Origin: Geofilum rhodophaeum
Lineage (GTDB): Bacteria; Bacteroidota; Bacteroidia; Bacteroidales; Marinilabiliaceae
Direction of reading: 5' to 3'
NCBI RefSeq assembly: GCF_002210225.1
Contig: NZ_MWUJ01000008.1
Coordinates: 62,001-126,000, forward strand
Length of the DNA: 64,000 nt
The position numbers and the translations under genes were made by a program. The notes below the pieces were generated by a model. It ran no database searches. It saw only the letters and a list, made by a program, of their open reading frames with translations, and had not been told where the DNA came from. Positions 8,171 to 16,606 of the stretch are shown here, in pieces (position 1 is the first letter of the stretch; the number at the start of each line of letters is the position of its first letter).

Positions 8171-11100
8171 TTAAATTTCCTCCTCCATCTGCAAGGCGCG
8201 TTGCTTTTCGCGACGCATCCGGTTGGCTCCGAAAAGGGTATAAACCACAGGGATAAGAATCAACGTAATCATGGTCGAAAACATCAGTCCCCCAATAATG
8301 CTGATGCCCATGGGCTGCCATATTTCTGAGCCCTCACCAATTCCCATCGCCAGAGGCAACATCGCCAATGCGGTAGTCAGTGTGGTCATCAAAACCGGAC
8401 GCAAACGTGATTTACCGGAAACAACTACCGCCTGAATCAGAGACAGTCCCCGATCGCGCATCAGGTTGGTATAGTCAACCAGCACAATACCATTCTTAAC
8501 CACAATACCCACCAGCATTACGGAACCGATTAAGGAAATCAGGTTCAGGGTTTGACCGGTAACCAGCAGGGCAAGAAATACGCCGGTAAAAGCAAAAGGA
8601 AGGGTCAGCATAATAATGAGGGGCGAACGCAGGGACTCAAACTGCGAAGCCATAACAATATAAACCAACAGGACAACCAAACCAAACAACAGAAAAATAT
8701 CCGCAAAAGCTTCCTGCTGCTCTTCTACCGTTCCGCCTATGTCCATCACAACACCTGCGGGAACCTCCAATTGGGCAAAACTATCGCGCAAGTCGGCGAC
8801 CACATCACGAATCGAAGCCTCATAAAGCGTTCCGGTAACGCGAACGATACGCTGGCGATTCTCCCTTTCAATGGATGGGGGAGCAAAATACTCTTCGAGG
8901 CGGCCTACTTCACTAAAACGTACAAACACGCCCTGATTATTGGGCACCAATATGTTTTCAATCTCCGTGAGAGATTCCCTAAATTGTTCATCGTAGCGCA
9001 CCACAATGTCGTACTCTTCCCCGTCCTCACGAAACTGAGCAGCCGTCATTCCGGTTATCCTATTGCGCAAAGCCATAGCCACCTGAGCGGTGGTAAGTCC
9101 ATGAACCCCCAGCTTTTCCCGGTCAAGCACCAACTGGTATTCAACCCCCGAGGCCTTTCTGCTGATGTCCACATCTCTCAGGCTTCCCATTCCCCGCATC
9201 ACCTCGGCCATTTCATTGGCCAAACGATCGGTTTCATCCAAATCGTAACCTGAAATAATCACCTCTACGTTGCTGGCACCACTGCCCATGCCCCCATCGC
9301 CACCTCCGGCATCCACACGGAAATCCTCAATTTCAGGAATGGCAGCCATCTCGGTCCGCAACAAATCACTAAGCAGATACATGTCTCTTTCCCGCTCAGT
9401 ACTGGGAGTCAGCTTAAGATAAAAATTAATAACATGGGGACCGTTGTCGCCAAAAGCCGCCCATATATTGCCCTCCTGTGCAGACCCCGCACTGGTCGAC
9501 ACCAATTCCACTTCAGGATATTTCTCCAGGATCAAGTCTTCCAGCTTACGGGCCACCACTCGCGTCTGATCAATGTTAACCCCCTGCTGCAATTCCACTG
9601 TGGCAGCAATCTGCGCATTGTCCGATGGCGGAAAAAACTCGGTTCCCACCAGGGGCACCAAAAACAAGCTGCCTACAAAGACAACGACCGATACCACCAC
9701 GATAAGTACACGCCGACGAACCGCAAAGGTTAAGGTGCGCTCGTAAAAATTATCCAATCCACCCAAAAATCGCTCAACACCATCAAAAATCCATTTAACG
9801 GCACCACGTTTACGCGGTGCATTCTTCCGCAACATTTGAGACGAAAGCATAGGCGTAAGCGTAAGGGCAGCAATGGTGGATGTTGTAACGACCAAAGTTA
9901 CAATCCAACCCAGAGGCCTAAACATTATGCCACTCAACCCCGACACCAGAGTAAGGGGAAAAAAAACAGCCACCACCGTCAGGGTGGTTGCCACTACTGC
10001 CAGGCCCACCTCATTGGTCCCATAAATAGCTGCCTCACGAGGAGATGCTCCCTTTTCGATATGCGTAGTGATGTTCTCCAAAACAACAATGGCATCGTCC
10101 ACCACCATCCCGATGGCGATGGATAAAGAGGACAAGGAAATGACGTTAATGGTATCTCCGGTGGCATACAAATAAATAAAAGATACAATCAGCGAAACGG
10201 GAATGGTCAGTATAATGATAAAAGTAGCGCGCCATCGCCCCAGAAAAAAGAGCACCACCAAAACAACAAAGATGCCGGCGTACAAAATGGTACTGGAGAG
10301 ACTGCTTATTGAACTTTCAATAAATTCAGAGGTGTCAAAAATGGTTTCCAACTGCACGTCGGGAGGCAGGTTCTTCATCAAGTCGGGCAGCATAGCCTGC
10401 ACGGCTTTGGCGATCTCTACCGAATTGGCACCACTCTGCTTTTGAATAATGATGCGGGCAGCGGTGCGACCGTTGGCACGTTCATCAAAAGTCATTTTGG
10501 CGATGGTGTCCTTTACAACGGCAACATCTGAGAGCTTCACAACCCTTCCCATAAAATTGCCCACCACAAGTTGGTTCAATTCCTCTGCGGTTTTGTACTC
10601 ACCCTCTACCCGCAATGGATAAGTGTGACTACCGATATCCAGCACCCCACCAGGAAGATTCATATTCTCCTGCCCAATGAGTGTACCCAATTGCTCCACA
10701 GAAAGATTAAAAGCCTCCAGCTTCTGCGGATCTACATTCACCTGAATCTCACGCACCGGTCCACCTGCGATCGAAACCGCACCAACTCCTTCAATACGAT
10801 TCAAAGGATTAACTAAGGCCTCATCCAAAATCTTAGCCAATGCGGGATAACTCTCCTCTGCAGTGGCCGACATCATAAGGATGGGGATCATATTGGTACT
10901 GAACTTAAAAATTATGGGTTTCTCCACCCCATCAGGCAACCACGATTCTACCCGCCCCAACACATCGCGAATGTCGTTGGTGGCTTCGTCAAGATTAGAA
11001 CCCCATTCAAACTCCAGCGTCAGCAAAGAAAAATTATCGCGAGAAATCGAGCTGAGTTTCTTCAGATTATTGACGGTATTGAGCTGGTCTTCGAGTATTC

Positions 11101-11293
11101 TGGAAATATTGGTTTCGATATCCAACGCACCCGCCCCTTGGTAATAAGTATAAATGGTGACCATGGGCGGATCAATCTCGGGATACAAATCGATGGGCAA
11201 ATAGCGCACCGAAAAAAGTCCGAAAACGATGACCCCGACAAAGATCAGCACCGTAGTAATCGGCTTTTTAACTGCCGTTTCATATATTCTCAT
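8171..11293 (-). CDS. RND efflux pump inner-membrane permease (HAE1/AcrB-like)
   Basis: Inner-membrane proton-driven drug/metabolite exporter of the HAE1 class of RND transporters. The 1040-residue length, duplicated 12-TM architecture and two large periplasmic loops fit the family. The proton relay is intact: GMVVDDAIVVLEN with Asp399/Asp400 in TM4, and VGIVVKNGIVLVDY supplying the TM10 lysine. The N-terminus (MRIYETAVKKPITTVLI) is the classic cytoplasmic amphipathic helix plus TM1. It lies downstream of the HlyD-like adaptor (47-bp gap) and TolC-like channel genes, so the three should form a tripartite envelope-spanning pump. Substrate range cannot be read from sequence; expression is probably set by the TetR gene at the head of the operon. 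Confidence 0.95.
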   Translation of the reverse strand: MRIYETAVKKPITTVLIFVGVIVFGLFSVRYLPIDLYPEIDPPMVTIYTYYQGAGALDIETNISRILEDQLNTVNNLKKLSSISRDNFSLLTLEFEWGSNLDEATNDIRDVLGRVESWLPDGVEKPIIFKFSTNMIPILMMSATAEESYPALAKILDEALVNPLNRIEGVGAVSIAGGPVREIQVNVDPQKLEAFNLSVEQLGTLIGQENMNLPGGVLDIGSHTYPLRVEGEYKTAEELNQLVVGNFMGRVVKLSDVAVVKDTIAKMTFDERANGRTAARIIIQKQSGANSVEIAKAVQAMLPDLMKNLPPDVQLETIFDTSEFIESSISSLSSTILYAGIFVVLVVLFFLGRWRATFIIILTIPVSLIVSFIYLYATGDTINVISLSSLSIAIGMVVDDAIVVLENITTHIEKGASPREAAIYGTNEVGLAVVATTLTVVAVFFPLTLVSGLSGIMFRPLGWIVTLVVTTSTIAALTLTPMLSSQMLRKNAPRKRGAVKWIFDGVERFLGGLDNFYERTLTFAVRRRVLIVVVSVVVFVGSLFLVPLVGTEFFPPSDNAQIAATVELQQGVNIDQTRVVARKLEDLILEKYPEVELVSTSAGSAQEGNIWAAFGDNGPHVINFYLKLTPSTERERDMYLLSDLLRTEMAAIPEIEDFRVDAGGGDGGMGSGASNVEVIISGYDLDETDRLANEMAEVMRGMGSLRDVDISRKASGVEYQLVLDREKLGVHGLTTAQVAMALRNRITGMTAAQFREDGEEYDIVVRYDEQFRESLTEIENILVPNNQGVFVRFSEVGRLEEYFAPPSIERENRQRIVRVTGTLYEASIRDVVADLRDSFAQLEVPAGVVMDIGGTVEEQQEAFADIFLLFGLVVLLVYIVMASQFESLRSPLIIMLTLPFAFTGVFLALLVTGQTLNLISLIGSVMLVGIVVKNGIVLVDYTNLMRDRGLSLIQAVVVSGKSRLRPVLMTTLTTALAMLPLAMGIGEGSEIWQPMGISIIGGLMFSTMITLILIPVVYTLFGANRMRREKQRALQMEEEI

Positions 11294-11340
11294 TGAAAAG
11301 GGTATTTAAAATTTCTACTTCGGTCTATCCAAAACGGACC

Positions 11341-12381
11341 TTAGCGACTGACCTCCACTTCCGTACCATCCAGCAAGCGGGACTGACCAGCCACAACCAC
11401 TTCCTCCCCGGGTTGCAAACCCGAAATAATTTCAAACTGCGATCCAATCAAACGTCCCGGCTCAACCACTTTACGTACAGCCTTTCCATTTTCTACCACA
11501 AAAACAAAACGCTCATTAATGCCAGCCTGCCTTATTAAAGCCAGATCAGGGATAACCACACGTTGCTGCTCGCCAAAGCCTAAAGTTACTCGTCCAAACA
11601 TACCGGGACGAATCAAACCCTCCTTGTTCGGAAACTTCAACTCCAGCTGAAAGGTCCGGGTGCTCGGATCCACGGTAGGATACTTCAAATGAACCGTCCC
11701 CTCAAAAATCTCATTGGGCTGGCTGTCGATTCGCAGCGTCACATTCAAATCCTCATCCACCCTGGTGAAATACTGTTCACCCACATGTACCACCACCTTT
11801 ACAGGGTCAATAACTTCTACAGTAAGAATGGCGGAACGCCCGTCAGCCACAGGGCTCATTCCAAACATCTCTCCATCCTCATAAAAGCGTCCGGTAACGA
11901 CCCCCGAAATGGGCGAGCGCAACACGGTGTTTTCTTCCAAGTTGGCGTGCGCAGTTTTGGCCACATCGAGTTGGGCCTTAAGCTGATCAAGCTGTTGCTC
12001 CGAGATACTGCCCACCGTATAAAGCGTGTCCAAACGCGCATACTCTTTACGAAGGTTTTCAAGCTGTACCGAAGACTGCCGATAATTGGCGGCATCCATC
12101 TGAACCAGCATATCCCCCGCGCGCACATAGTCGCCTACCTCTTTTAAAATCCGGCCAATCCGAACCGGCTGGGCACTACTGATGTAAGCCTTCTCAAAAG
12201 GTTCAATATTTCCCGCAAAAGTTGCAAGCTGCTCTACTTTTTCGAGTTGTACTGTTGTGGTTTTGACCTGGGGCGTACTTTCCCCCTCTTCGGCTTCGGC
12301 AGCACTGCCGCAGGAAGTCAAAACAGAGATTCCCCCCAGGAGCACTAATCCGGCAAACGCCCTTGCAAAATGTCGCTTCAT
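11341..12381 (-). CDS. RND periplasmic adaptor lipoprotein (HlyD/AcrA-like)
   Basis: Membrane-fusion protein linking the RND permease to the outer-membrane channel. About 346 residues, starting at the ATG at 12381 (the upstream in-frame codon is TTG). It has a lipoprotein signal ending in LTSC, a split barrel-sandwich (lipoyl-like) hybrid around the coiled-coil hairpin (LENLRKEYARLDTLY, SISEQQLDQLKAQLDVAKTA), a beta-barrel domain and a membrane-proximal domain ending in GLQPGEEVVVAGQ and LLDGTEV, all typical of the family. It is the third gene of the tetR-tolC-hlyD-RND-PG0541 operon, 41 bp after the TolC-like gene. Confidence 0.93.
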   Translation of the reverse strand: MKRHFARAFAGLVLLGGISVLTSCGSAAEAEEGESTPQVKTTTVQLEKVEQLATFAGNIEPFEKAYISSAQPVRIGRILKEVGDYVRAGDMLVQMDAANYRQSSVQLENLRKEYARLDTLYTVGSISEQQLDQLKAQLDVAKTAHANLEENTVLRSPISGVVTGRFYEDGEMFGMSPVADGRSAILTVEVIDPVKVVVHVGEQYFTRVDEDLNVTLRIDSQPNEIFEGTVHLKYPTVDPSTRTFQLELKFPNKEGLIRPGMFGRVTLGFGEQQRVVIPDLALIRQAGINERFVFVVENGKAVRKVVEPGRLIGSQFEIISGLQPGEEVVVAGQSRLLDGTEVEVSR

Positions 12382-12422
12382 ATTCAATGGTATATTATGG
12401 CAAATTTTAAAACTAAAGTCAC

Positions 12423-13808
12423 TTACTCTTCACGACCAAGAACCTGTCGGTATTCGGTTTCGGCCGATAAATAATCAAACATAGCCTGGCTCAAATTTAG
12501 CTTAGCCTGAGTCAGCGCCATTTCAGCATCATTCAACTCCAACAAAGTTCCCGCACCGGCCTTATACCGGGTTTGTGCAATCCGAAATCCTCTTTCGGCC
12601 AGACGAACCCCCTCACGATTAGATTCTATTTGCTCCAGGGCCTTAAGCATATTGGTGTTTGCATTGTTGAGCTGAAGCACCAGGTTGCGCACGGTATAGT
12701 CGCGCTGTAATTGCAGCTGCTCTCTTCCCACAGCCACCTGTTTCTCCTGATTCCGAATAGAAAAACCCTGGAAGATCGGAAAACTCAATTGCAAACCTGC
12801 CGCCAGTGGATTGGCCCACTGATAATCCCCAAATTTAAAATCATTGGCCTGTGCCACAGCCTGATAGCTCATAAAAGCCGATAAGGTAGGATAACGTTGT
12901 GAGCGCACCAGCTTAAACTGGGTGCGCATCTTTTCCAATTGCAAATCAAGTTGGGTCAGTTGCGTATTCTGCTCCAGCATTCCGTCTCCGAAACCAGCCG
13001 TCTCCGACAATCCCACGCCTTCAAAATCAAACAAGGCCTCACTCACCTTAATGGGAATTTCCTGCCCCAGTCCAAGCAGCACCCGTACCATCATCTCAGA
13101 CATCCTAACGCCATTCTCGGCTTGTACCAAACCAGGTTTTAAATTCCGTACCTGTACCTCACTGCGAATGACATCGTATTCAGCCACCAAGCCCTGCCCA
13201 TAAAACTGACGGACACTTTCCAGATTCACTTCAGCATTCTCTACACTTTGAGCCATCACCTCATAAGTATCTCGGGCCAAAAGAAAGGAAAAATATGCCC
13301 TTCTCACCTCAGCTTCCATATTGATGCGCGACGCACGCGCCGATTCCAGAGCCGCCTTCATATCGTGCTCAGACAGCTTGATGTTCTGAAGCAGGGACAT
13401 CGAAAAAAGTGGCATTCCGGCAGTTACCGAACCCTGAAAACTGTTCTTATAACCCATTTCCATAGCTCCTCCTGAGCCAGGACCAAAAACACCCTCTGGC
13501 AAAAACAACACCGGCAACTTCATGTTTCGGGTGTATGATCCTTCGGCTGAAATGGCCGGGAACAAAGAGCTCCATGCCTCCTTGCGCGCATAATCAACCC
13601 GTTCAACCTCCTTATTCGCAATAACAATGGTTGGGTTGTCTGAAAGAGCAAGCTCCAGGGCTTTGTCCAAAGTCAGCTCCAGACTGTCGGCGCTTTGATT
13701 TACAGGCTCCTGTCCCGTAGCCCTACCAGCATTCACCACAAGAAAAAGCGCCAATACCATAACTGCCATTTCCCTTCTGCCTGTTTGTCTAAACCTCATA
13801 ATATTCAT
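12423..13808 (-). CDS. TolC-family outer membrane efflux protein
   Basis: Trimeric outer-membrane channel of the TolC family, 461 residues. It has a signal peptide (about residues 1-32, ending near ATGQ), then the two internally duplicated OEP repeats with long coiled-coil helices: SDNPTIVIANKEVERVDYARKEA opens the first, and RYPTLSAFMSY with LQLSFPIFQGF opens the second, followed by RFRIAQTRYKAGAGTLLELNDAE-type helix ends near the C-terminus. It lies 5 bp after the TetR gene, so it is translated from the same transcript, and completes the tripartite efflux system with the downstream adaptor and permease. An ATG nine bases inside (13799) is an alternative start. Confidence 0.94.
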   Translation of the reverse strand: MNIMRFRQTGRREMAVMVLALFLVVNAGRATGQEPVNQSADSLELTLDKALELALSDNPTIVIANKEVERVDYARKEAWSSLFPAISAEGSYTRNMKLPVLFLPEGVFGPGSGGAMEMGYKNSFQGSVTAGMPLFSMSLLQNIKLSEHDMKAALESARASRINMEAEVRRAYFSFLLARDTYEVMAQSVENAEVNLESVRQFYGQGLVAEYDVIRSEVQVRNLKPGLVQAENGVRMSEMMVRVLLGLGQEIPIKVSEALFDFEGVGLSETAGFGDGMLEQNTQLTQLDLQLEKMRTQFKLVRSQRYPTLSAFMSYQAVAQANDFKFGDYQWANPLAAGLQLSFPIFQGFSIRNQEKQVAVGREQLQLQRDYTVRNLVLQLNNANTNMLKALEQIESNREGVRLAERGFRIAQTRYKAGAGTLLELNDAEMALTQAKLNLSQAMFDYLSAETEYRQVLGREE

Positions 13809-13813
13809 CTGTA

Positions 13814-14434
13814 TTACAGTTGTTTCTTTTGATAATCACTCAACAGTTGATCCAATTCCTGTAGGCCATTCTTAGTTGAAATTCCACGAATGGTTGTCAA
13901 AAAGAGGGTTTCAAAAAGCTCGGACTGACTATATAATTCAGGGGGAAACACGTCCCGGCGATTCATAGCCAACATTTGTTCCATAAATATTTTAGCCACA
14001 AGCGCAGCATTGGTGCCCGACCTGAAATAGCCTCCCTTCATCCCCTGTTCAATCAATTTTCGAAGCTGGTCCACCATCGCATCCCTTCGGTAGGCAACCA
14101 TCTCGTTGTACAGCTTAGGGTAATACAGGCGAAGATCCTCAAAAAAAGCAGGATTGATGATCTTGACTGAGTGGGAACCATAATCCAAAACACGCAGAAC
14201 AAACTCCAATAAATGTTCGCAATTGCCTTCCAGATGAGCAATCTCTTCATCATTTTGGGCAAAAGACGCAAGCATGCAACAATGAAGCAATTCGGTTTTA
14301 TCCCGAAAATGCTCATAAATCGTTCTTTTCGACATGCCCAATCGACGCGCCACTTCATCCATGGTTATCCTCCGCACCCCTTCATTTAAAAAGAAGCGGC
14401 AGGCTTCCTGCACAATTCGCTCTTTCACTTCCAT
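13814..14434 (-). CDS. TetR-family transcriptional regulator of the efflux operon
   Basis: One-component repressor of 206 residues. The N-terminal HTH is canonical (ITMDEVARRLGMSKRTIYEHF, about residues 23-43, preceded by the AxxLFxxxG-like ACRFFLNEG); the C-terminal two-thirds is an all-helical ligand-binding region of the AcrR/DUF type. It is the first gene of the efflux operon. A promoter with both consensus elements and a 9+9 bp inverted repeat within it lie just upstream, which fits autorepression released by a pump substrate. The inducer is unknown. Confidence 0.92.
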   Translation of the reverse strand: MEVKERIVQEACRFFLNEGVRRITMDEVARRLGMSKRTIYEHFRDKTELLHCCMLASFAQNDEEIAHLEGNCEHLLEFVLRVLDYGSHSVKIINPAFFEDLRLYYPKLYNEMVAYRRDAMVDQLRKLIEQGMKGGYFRSGTNAALVAKIFMEQMLAMNRRDVFPPELYSQSELFETLFLTTIRGISTKNGLQELDQLLSDYQKKQL

Positions 14435-14454
14435 AACTGGCTATAAACGAAGGC

Positions 14455-14486
14455 CAAATATACCATAGAAAACTACAAAAACCAAA
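14455..14486 (-). promoter_or_regulatory. Promoter of the tetR-efflux operon
   Basis: On the minus strand TTTG (14483-14486) is followed after 20 bases by TATATTTG (14455-14462), an exact match to the Bacteroidota -33/-7 promoter (TTTG-N19-21-TAnnTTTG), 21 bases upstream of the tetR ATG. Confidence 0.75.
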
Positions 14487-14496
14487 ATAGTTTTCT
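14467..14496. promoter_or_regulatory. Probable TetR operator
   Basis: Perfect inverted repeat AGAAAACTA-N12-TAGTTTTCT (30 bp overall) that covers the -33 element and most of the spacer of the tetR promoter. Position and symmetry are what is expected for an autoregulatory TetR-family operator. Confidence 0.65.
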
Positions 14497-14666
14497 GCTT
14501 TTAACTCAAATTTAACAATAATCTAAAATGCTGAAATTCAGCCTGTTAAAAAAACCACAAAACCAATAGAACCAACGCCCCTCTGCACCCTTCTTTGGAA
14601 AAGCCCGAAAAGCAGACCCATCCCAAAAATCAAAAACCGCTCTGTCGGTCCGACCTATAATTGTTG

Positions 14667-14674
14667 TATATTTG
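14667..14674 (+). promoter_or_regulatory. -7 box of the lipid kinase gene
   Basis: TATATTTG, an exact TAnnTTTG match, 24 bases before the ATG of the lipid kinase gene; the -33 region is weak. Confidence 0.55.
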
Positions 14675-14698
14675 CAGGTCACAAGGGACTGAAAAAAA

Positions 14699-15649
14699 AT
14701 GAGAAAGAAGATTCTCTTCATCATCAACCCGGTTTCGGGCATTGGCAAACAAAAGGCCATTGAATCTTATATAAAGGAGGGCATCGACACCAAGCTTGCT
14801 GCTGTTGAAATCCTTTATACGCAACACAAGGGGCATGCCTTTGAGCTGAGTCGGAGTGCAGCCAATCACTGCCAGATGGTTGTGGCTGTAGGAGGCGACG
14901 GCACTGTAAATGAAGTGGGACGTGGGCTTATTGGAAGCCATACCGCTCTGGGCATTATCCCCACAGGTTCGGGGAATGGCCTTGCACGTCATCTCGAAAT
15001 TCCCTTTAAAGTCAACAAGGCCATACAAGCGCTGAACAACCCACTCATCAAACCCATCGATGTCATCCGAATGAATGAGTTCCACTCACTCAACGTGGCA
15101 GGAATTGGCTTCGATGCCTTCATCAGTCACCTCTTTGCCCAACGCAAAAGACGCGGACCCCTGGCCTACATGCAGTTAATGACCAAAGAATTTGCCACTT
15201 ACAAATCGGCCACCTACCAGGTCACCATCGGCAACGAAACCAAGGACTGGAATGCTTTCCTGATCAGCTTCGCCAACTCTACCCAGTACGGCAACAACTT
15301 TCACATCGCCCCTCAAGCGAGGGTGGACGACGGGCTCATCGACGTGTGCCTCATCCGGGATTTCCCCAAGTATACCGCCCCGGCACTGCTCATCAGCATG
15401 CTCGATCAAAGCATCGACAAGAACAAGTACGATATGATTGTAAAGGCCCCGGAAGTCACCATCTCCCACCCCACGCCTATGCTTGGCCATGTAGATGGCG
15501 AACCCGTGGAACTCGGCACTGAAGCCAAAATCAGCATTCTTCCCCTGGCCCTGAACGTGGCTGCACCACCCCCTGAGCTGCGTCAGCCTCAAAACTTCTT
15601 CTCCCCCCTCATGGAAATGCTTCCCTCTATGCCCATCAACCGCAACTGA
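14699..15649 (+). CDS. Diacylglycerol/sphingosine-type lipid kinase (YegS/DgkB family)
   Basis: Cytosolic lipid kinase, 316 residues, of the DAGK catalytic superfamily. The nucleotide-binding motif is clear (MVVAVGGDGTVNEVGRGL), followed by the family's GIIPTGSGNGLARHL and, further on, GIGFDAFISH and the C-terminal beta-sandwich with HVDGEPVEL. The N-terminal KKILFIINPVSGIGKQK strand-loop is also diagnostic. Such enzymes phosphorylate diacylglycerol, undecaprenol-like or sphingoid lipids; Bacteroidota make sphingolipids, so a sphingoid substrate is possible but not shown. The gene is transcribed alone, divergent from the tetR operon, and followed by the repeat block. Confidence 0.9.
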   Translation: MRKKILFIINPVSGIGKQKAIESYIKEGIDTKLAAVEILYTQHKGHAFELSRSAANHCQMVVAVGGDGTVNEVGRGLIGSHTALGIIPTGSGNGLARHLEIPFKVNKAIQALNNPLIKPIDVIRMNEFHSLNVAGIGFDAFISHLFAQRKRRGPLAYMQLMTKEFATYKSATYQVTIGNETKDWNAFLISFANSTQYGNNFHIAPQARVDDGLIDVCLIRDFPKYTAPALLISMLDQSIDKNKYDMIVKAPEVTISHPTPMLGHVDGEPVELGTEAKISILPLALNVAAPPPELRQPQNFFSPLMEMLPSMPINRN

Positions 15650-15752
15650 CCTCCACACCCTCCTCCACTCCGGAAGGGAAGTAGTGTAGAACAGCTGCCT
15701 TCAGAAAATAGCGTGATGAACAAGGATGCGAAACGTAACAAGCACGGCTCCA

Positions 15753-15930
15753 CTCCGGAAGGGAAGTAGTGCAAGATGGCGACCTAAAGAAAACACCGTA
15801 AGTGAACAAAGGAGTGAAACGTCAAAAACATCGCTGTTTGAGCCACAGGCGAGTTCGATGTTTTTAGTGAAACGACTGCAGTGAACAGGTGTTTTCTGTC
15901 AGGCGCAAGATTGCACTACGACCACCCGAG
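15753..15930. repeat. Palindromic repeat unit A2
   Basis: 178-bp unit. Outer arms CTCCGGAAGGGAAGTAGTG / CACTACGACCACCCGAG, middle stem AGAAAACACC (15788-15797) / GGTGTTTTCT (15888-15897), tip stem AAAAACATCG (15824-15833) / CGATGTTTTT (15856-15865). Confidence 0.8.
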
Positions 15931-16005
15931 TTTCGATGCTTGTAGCGGAGTGAATGGAGTGAACAAGAAACAGGCAGCAGCGCAGAACAGCTGCATCAAG
16001 CAAAA

Positions 16006-16184
16006 CTCCGGAAGGGAAATAGTGCAAGATGGCGACCTACAGAAAACACCGTAAGTGAACAAAGGAGTGAAACGTCAAAAACATCGCTGTTTGAGCCGCA
16101 GGCGAGTTTCGATGTTTTTAGTGAAACGACTGCAGTGAACAGGTGTTTTCTGTCAGGCGCAAGATTGCACTACGACCACCCGAG
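16006..16184. repeat. Palindromic repeat unit A3
   Basis: 179-bp near-copy of the unit at 15753, with the same middle stem and the same tip stem AAAAACATCG (16077-16086) / CGATGTTTTT (16110-16119). Confidence 0.8.
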
Positions 16185-16386
16185 TTCGATGCTTGTAGCG
16201 GAGCGACTGAAGTGAACAGGAAACAGGCAGCAGCGCAGAACAGCTGCATCAAGCAATACTCTGGAAAGGAAGTGGTGTAGAACCGTGGCCTTCAGAAAAT
16301 CTCGTCCAAGCGCAGATACAGCTGTTCAAGCCTCTGAGTGTTTCCGTAAGTGAACGAAGAAGCGCAGCGTTACAAGCACAGCTCCA

Positions 16387-16555
16387 CTCTGGAAGGGAAG
16401 TAGTGTAGAACAGCTGCCTTCAGAAAATAGCGTGATGAACAAGCTTTCCTACCGTTACAAGCATCGCTGTTTGAGCCACAGGCGAGTTCGATGCTTGTAG
16501 GTAGGAAAGTGAAGTGAATAGCTATTTTATGTAAGCAGCAGGAATACACTACGAC
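16387..16555. repeat. Palindromic repeat unit A5 (variant stems)
   Basis: 169-bp unit with different but still complementary stems: tip ACAAGCATCG (16457-16466) / CGATGCTTGT (16489-16498), next stem CTTTCCTACC (16444-16453) / GGTAGGAAAG (16500-16509), middle stem AAAATAGC / GCTATTTT, and outer GTAGTGTA / TACACTAC. Confidence 0.8.
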
Positions 16556-16556
16556 A

Positions 16557-16584
16557 AAGGCCACACCCTTTCAGGTATGGCCTT
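16557..16584 (-). terminator. Terminator after cysN
   Basis: Hairpin AAGGCCACACC / GGTATGGCCTT (one mismatch) directly downstream of cysN on the minus strand, ending in a short T run. Confidence 0.6.
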
Positions 16585-16606
16585 CACACTAGATCAAAAA
16601 ACGCTT

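Larger units (their letters stand above)
15650..16556. repeat. Block of nested imperfect palindromic repeats (region A)
   Basis: About 900 bp without a gene, filled with related repeat units. Complete units begin with CTC(C/T)GGAAGGGAAGTAGTG, fold back on themselves and end in CACTACGACCACCCGAG or a shorter form. Left-arm-only copies start at 15668 and 16259; complete palindromes span 15753-15930, 16006-16184 and 16387-16555; right-arm-derived pieces fill 15931-16003 and 16185-16256. Units carry no ORF. Stem sequences differ between copies but stay complementary. The same family recurs at 52348-52921. No transposase is nearby; a MITE- or BIME-like element, or a transcribed structured RNA, are both possible. 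Confidence 0.85.

Noticed and set aside
15650-16556. CRISPR array
   Set aside because: Repeats are 170 bp or longer, palindromic and not separated by uniform unique spacers; no cas genes are nearby.
15650-16556. tRNA genes suggested by GTTCGA-like strings in the repeats
   Set aside because: The GAGTTCGATG motif is part of the palindrome tip; no cloverleaf or CCA-adjacent acceptor stem can be formed.
16370-16564. Small coding frames within the repeat blocks
   Set aside because: They cross palindrome arms, differ between copies by frameshifts and lack start signals, so the blocks are non-coding.
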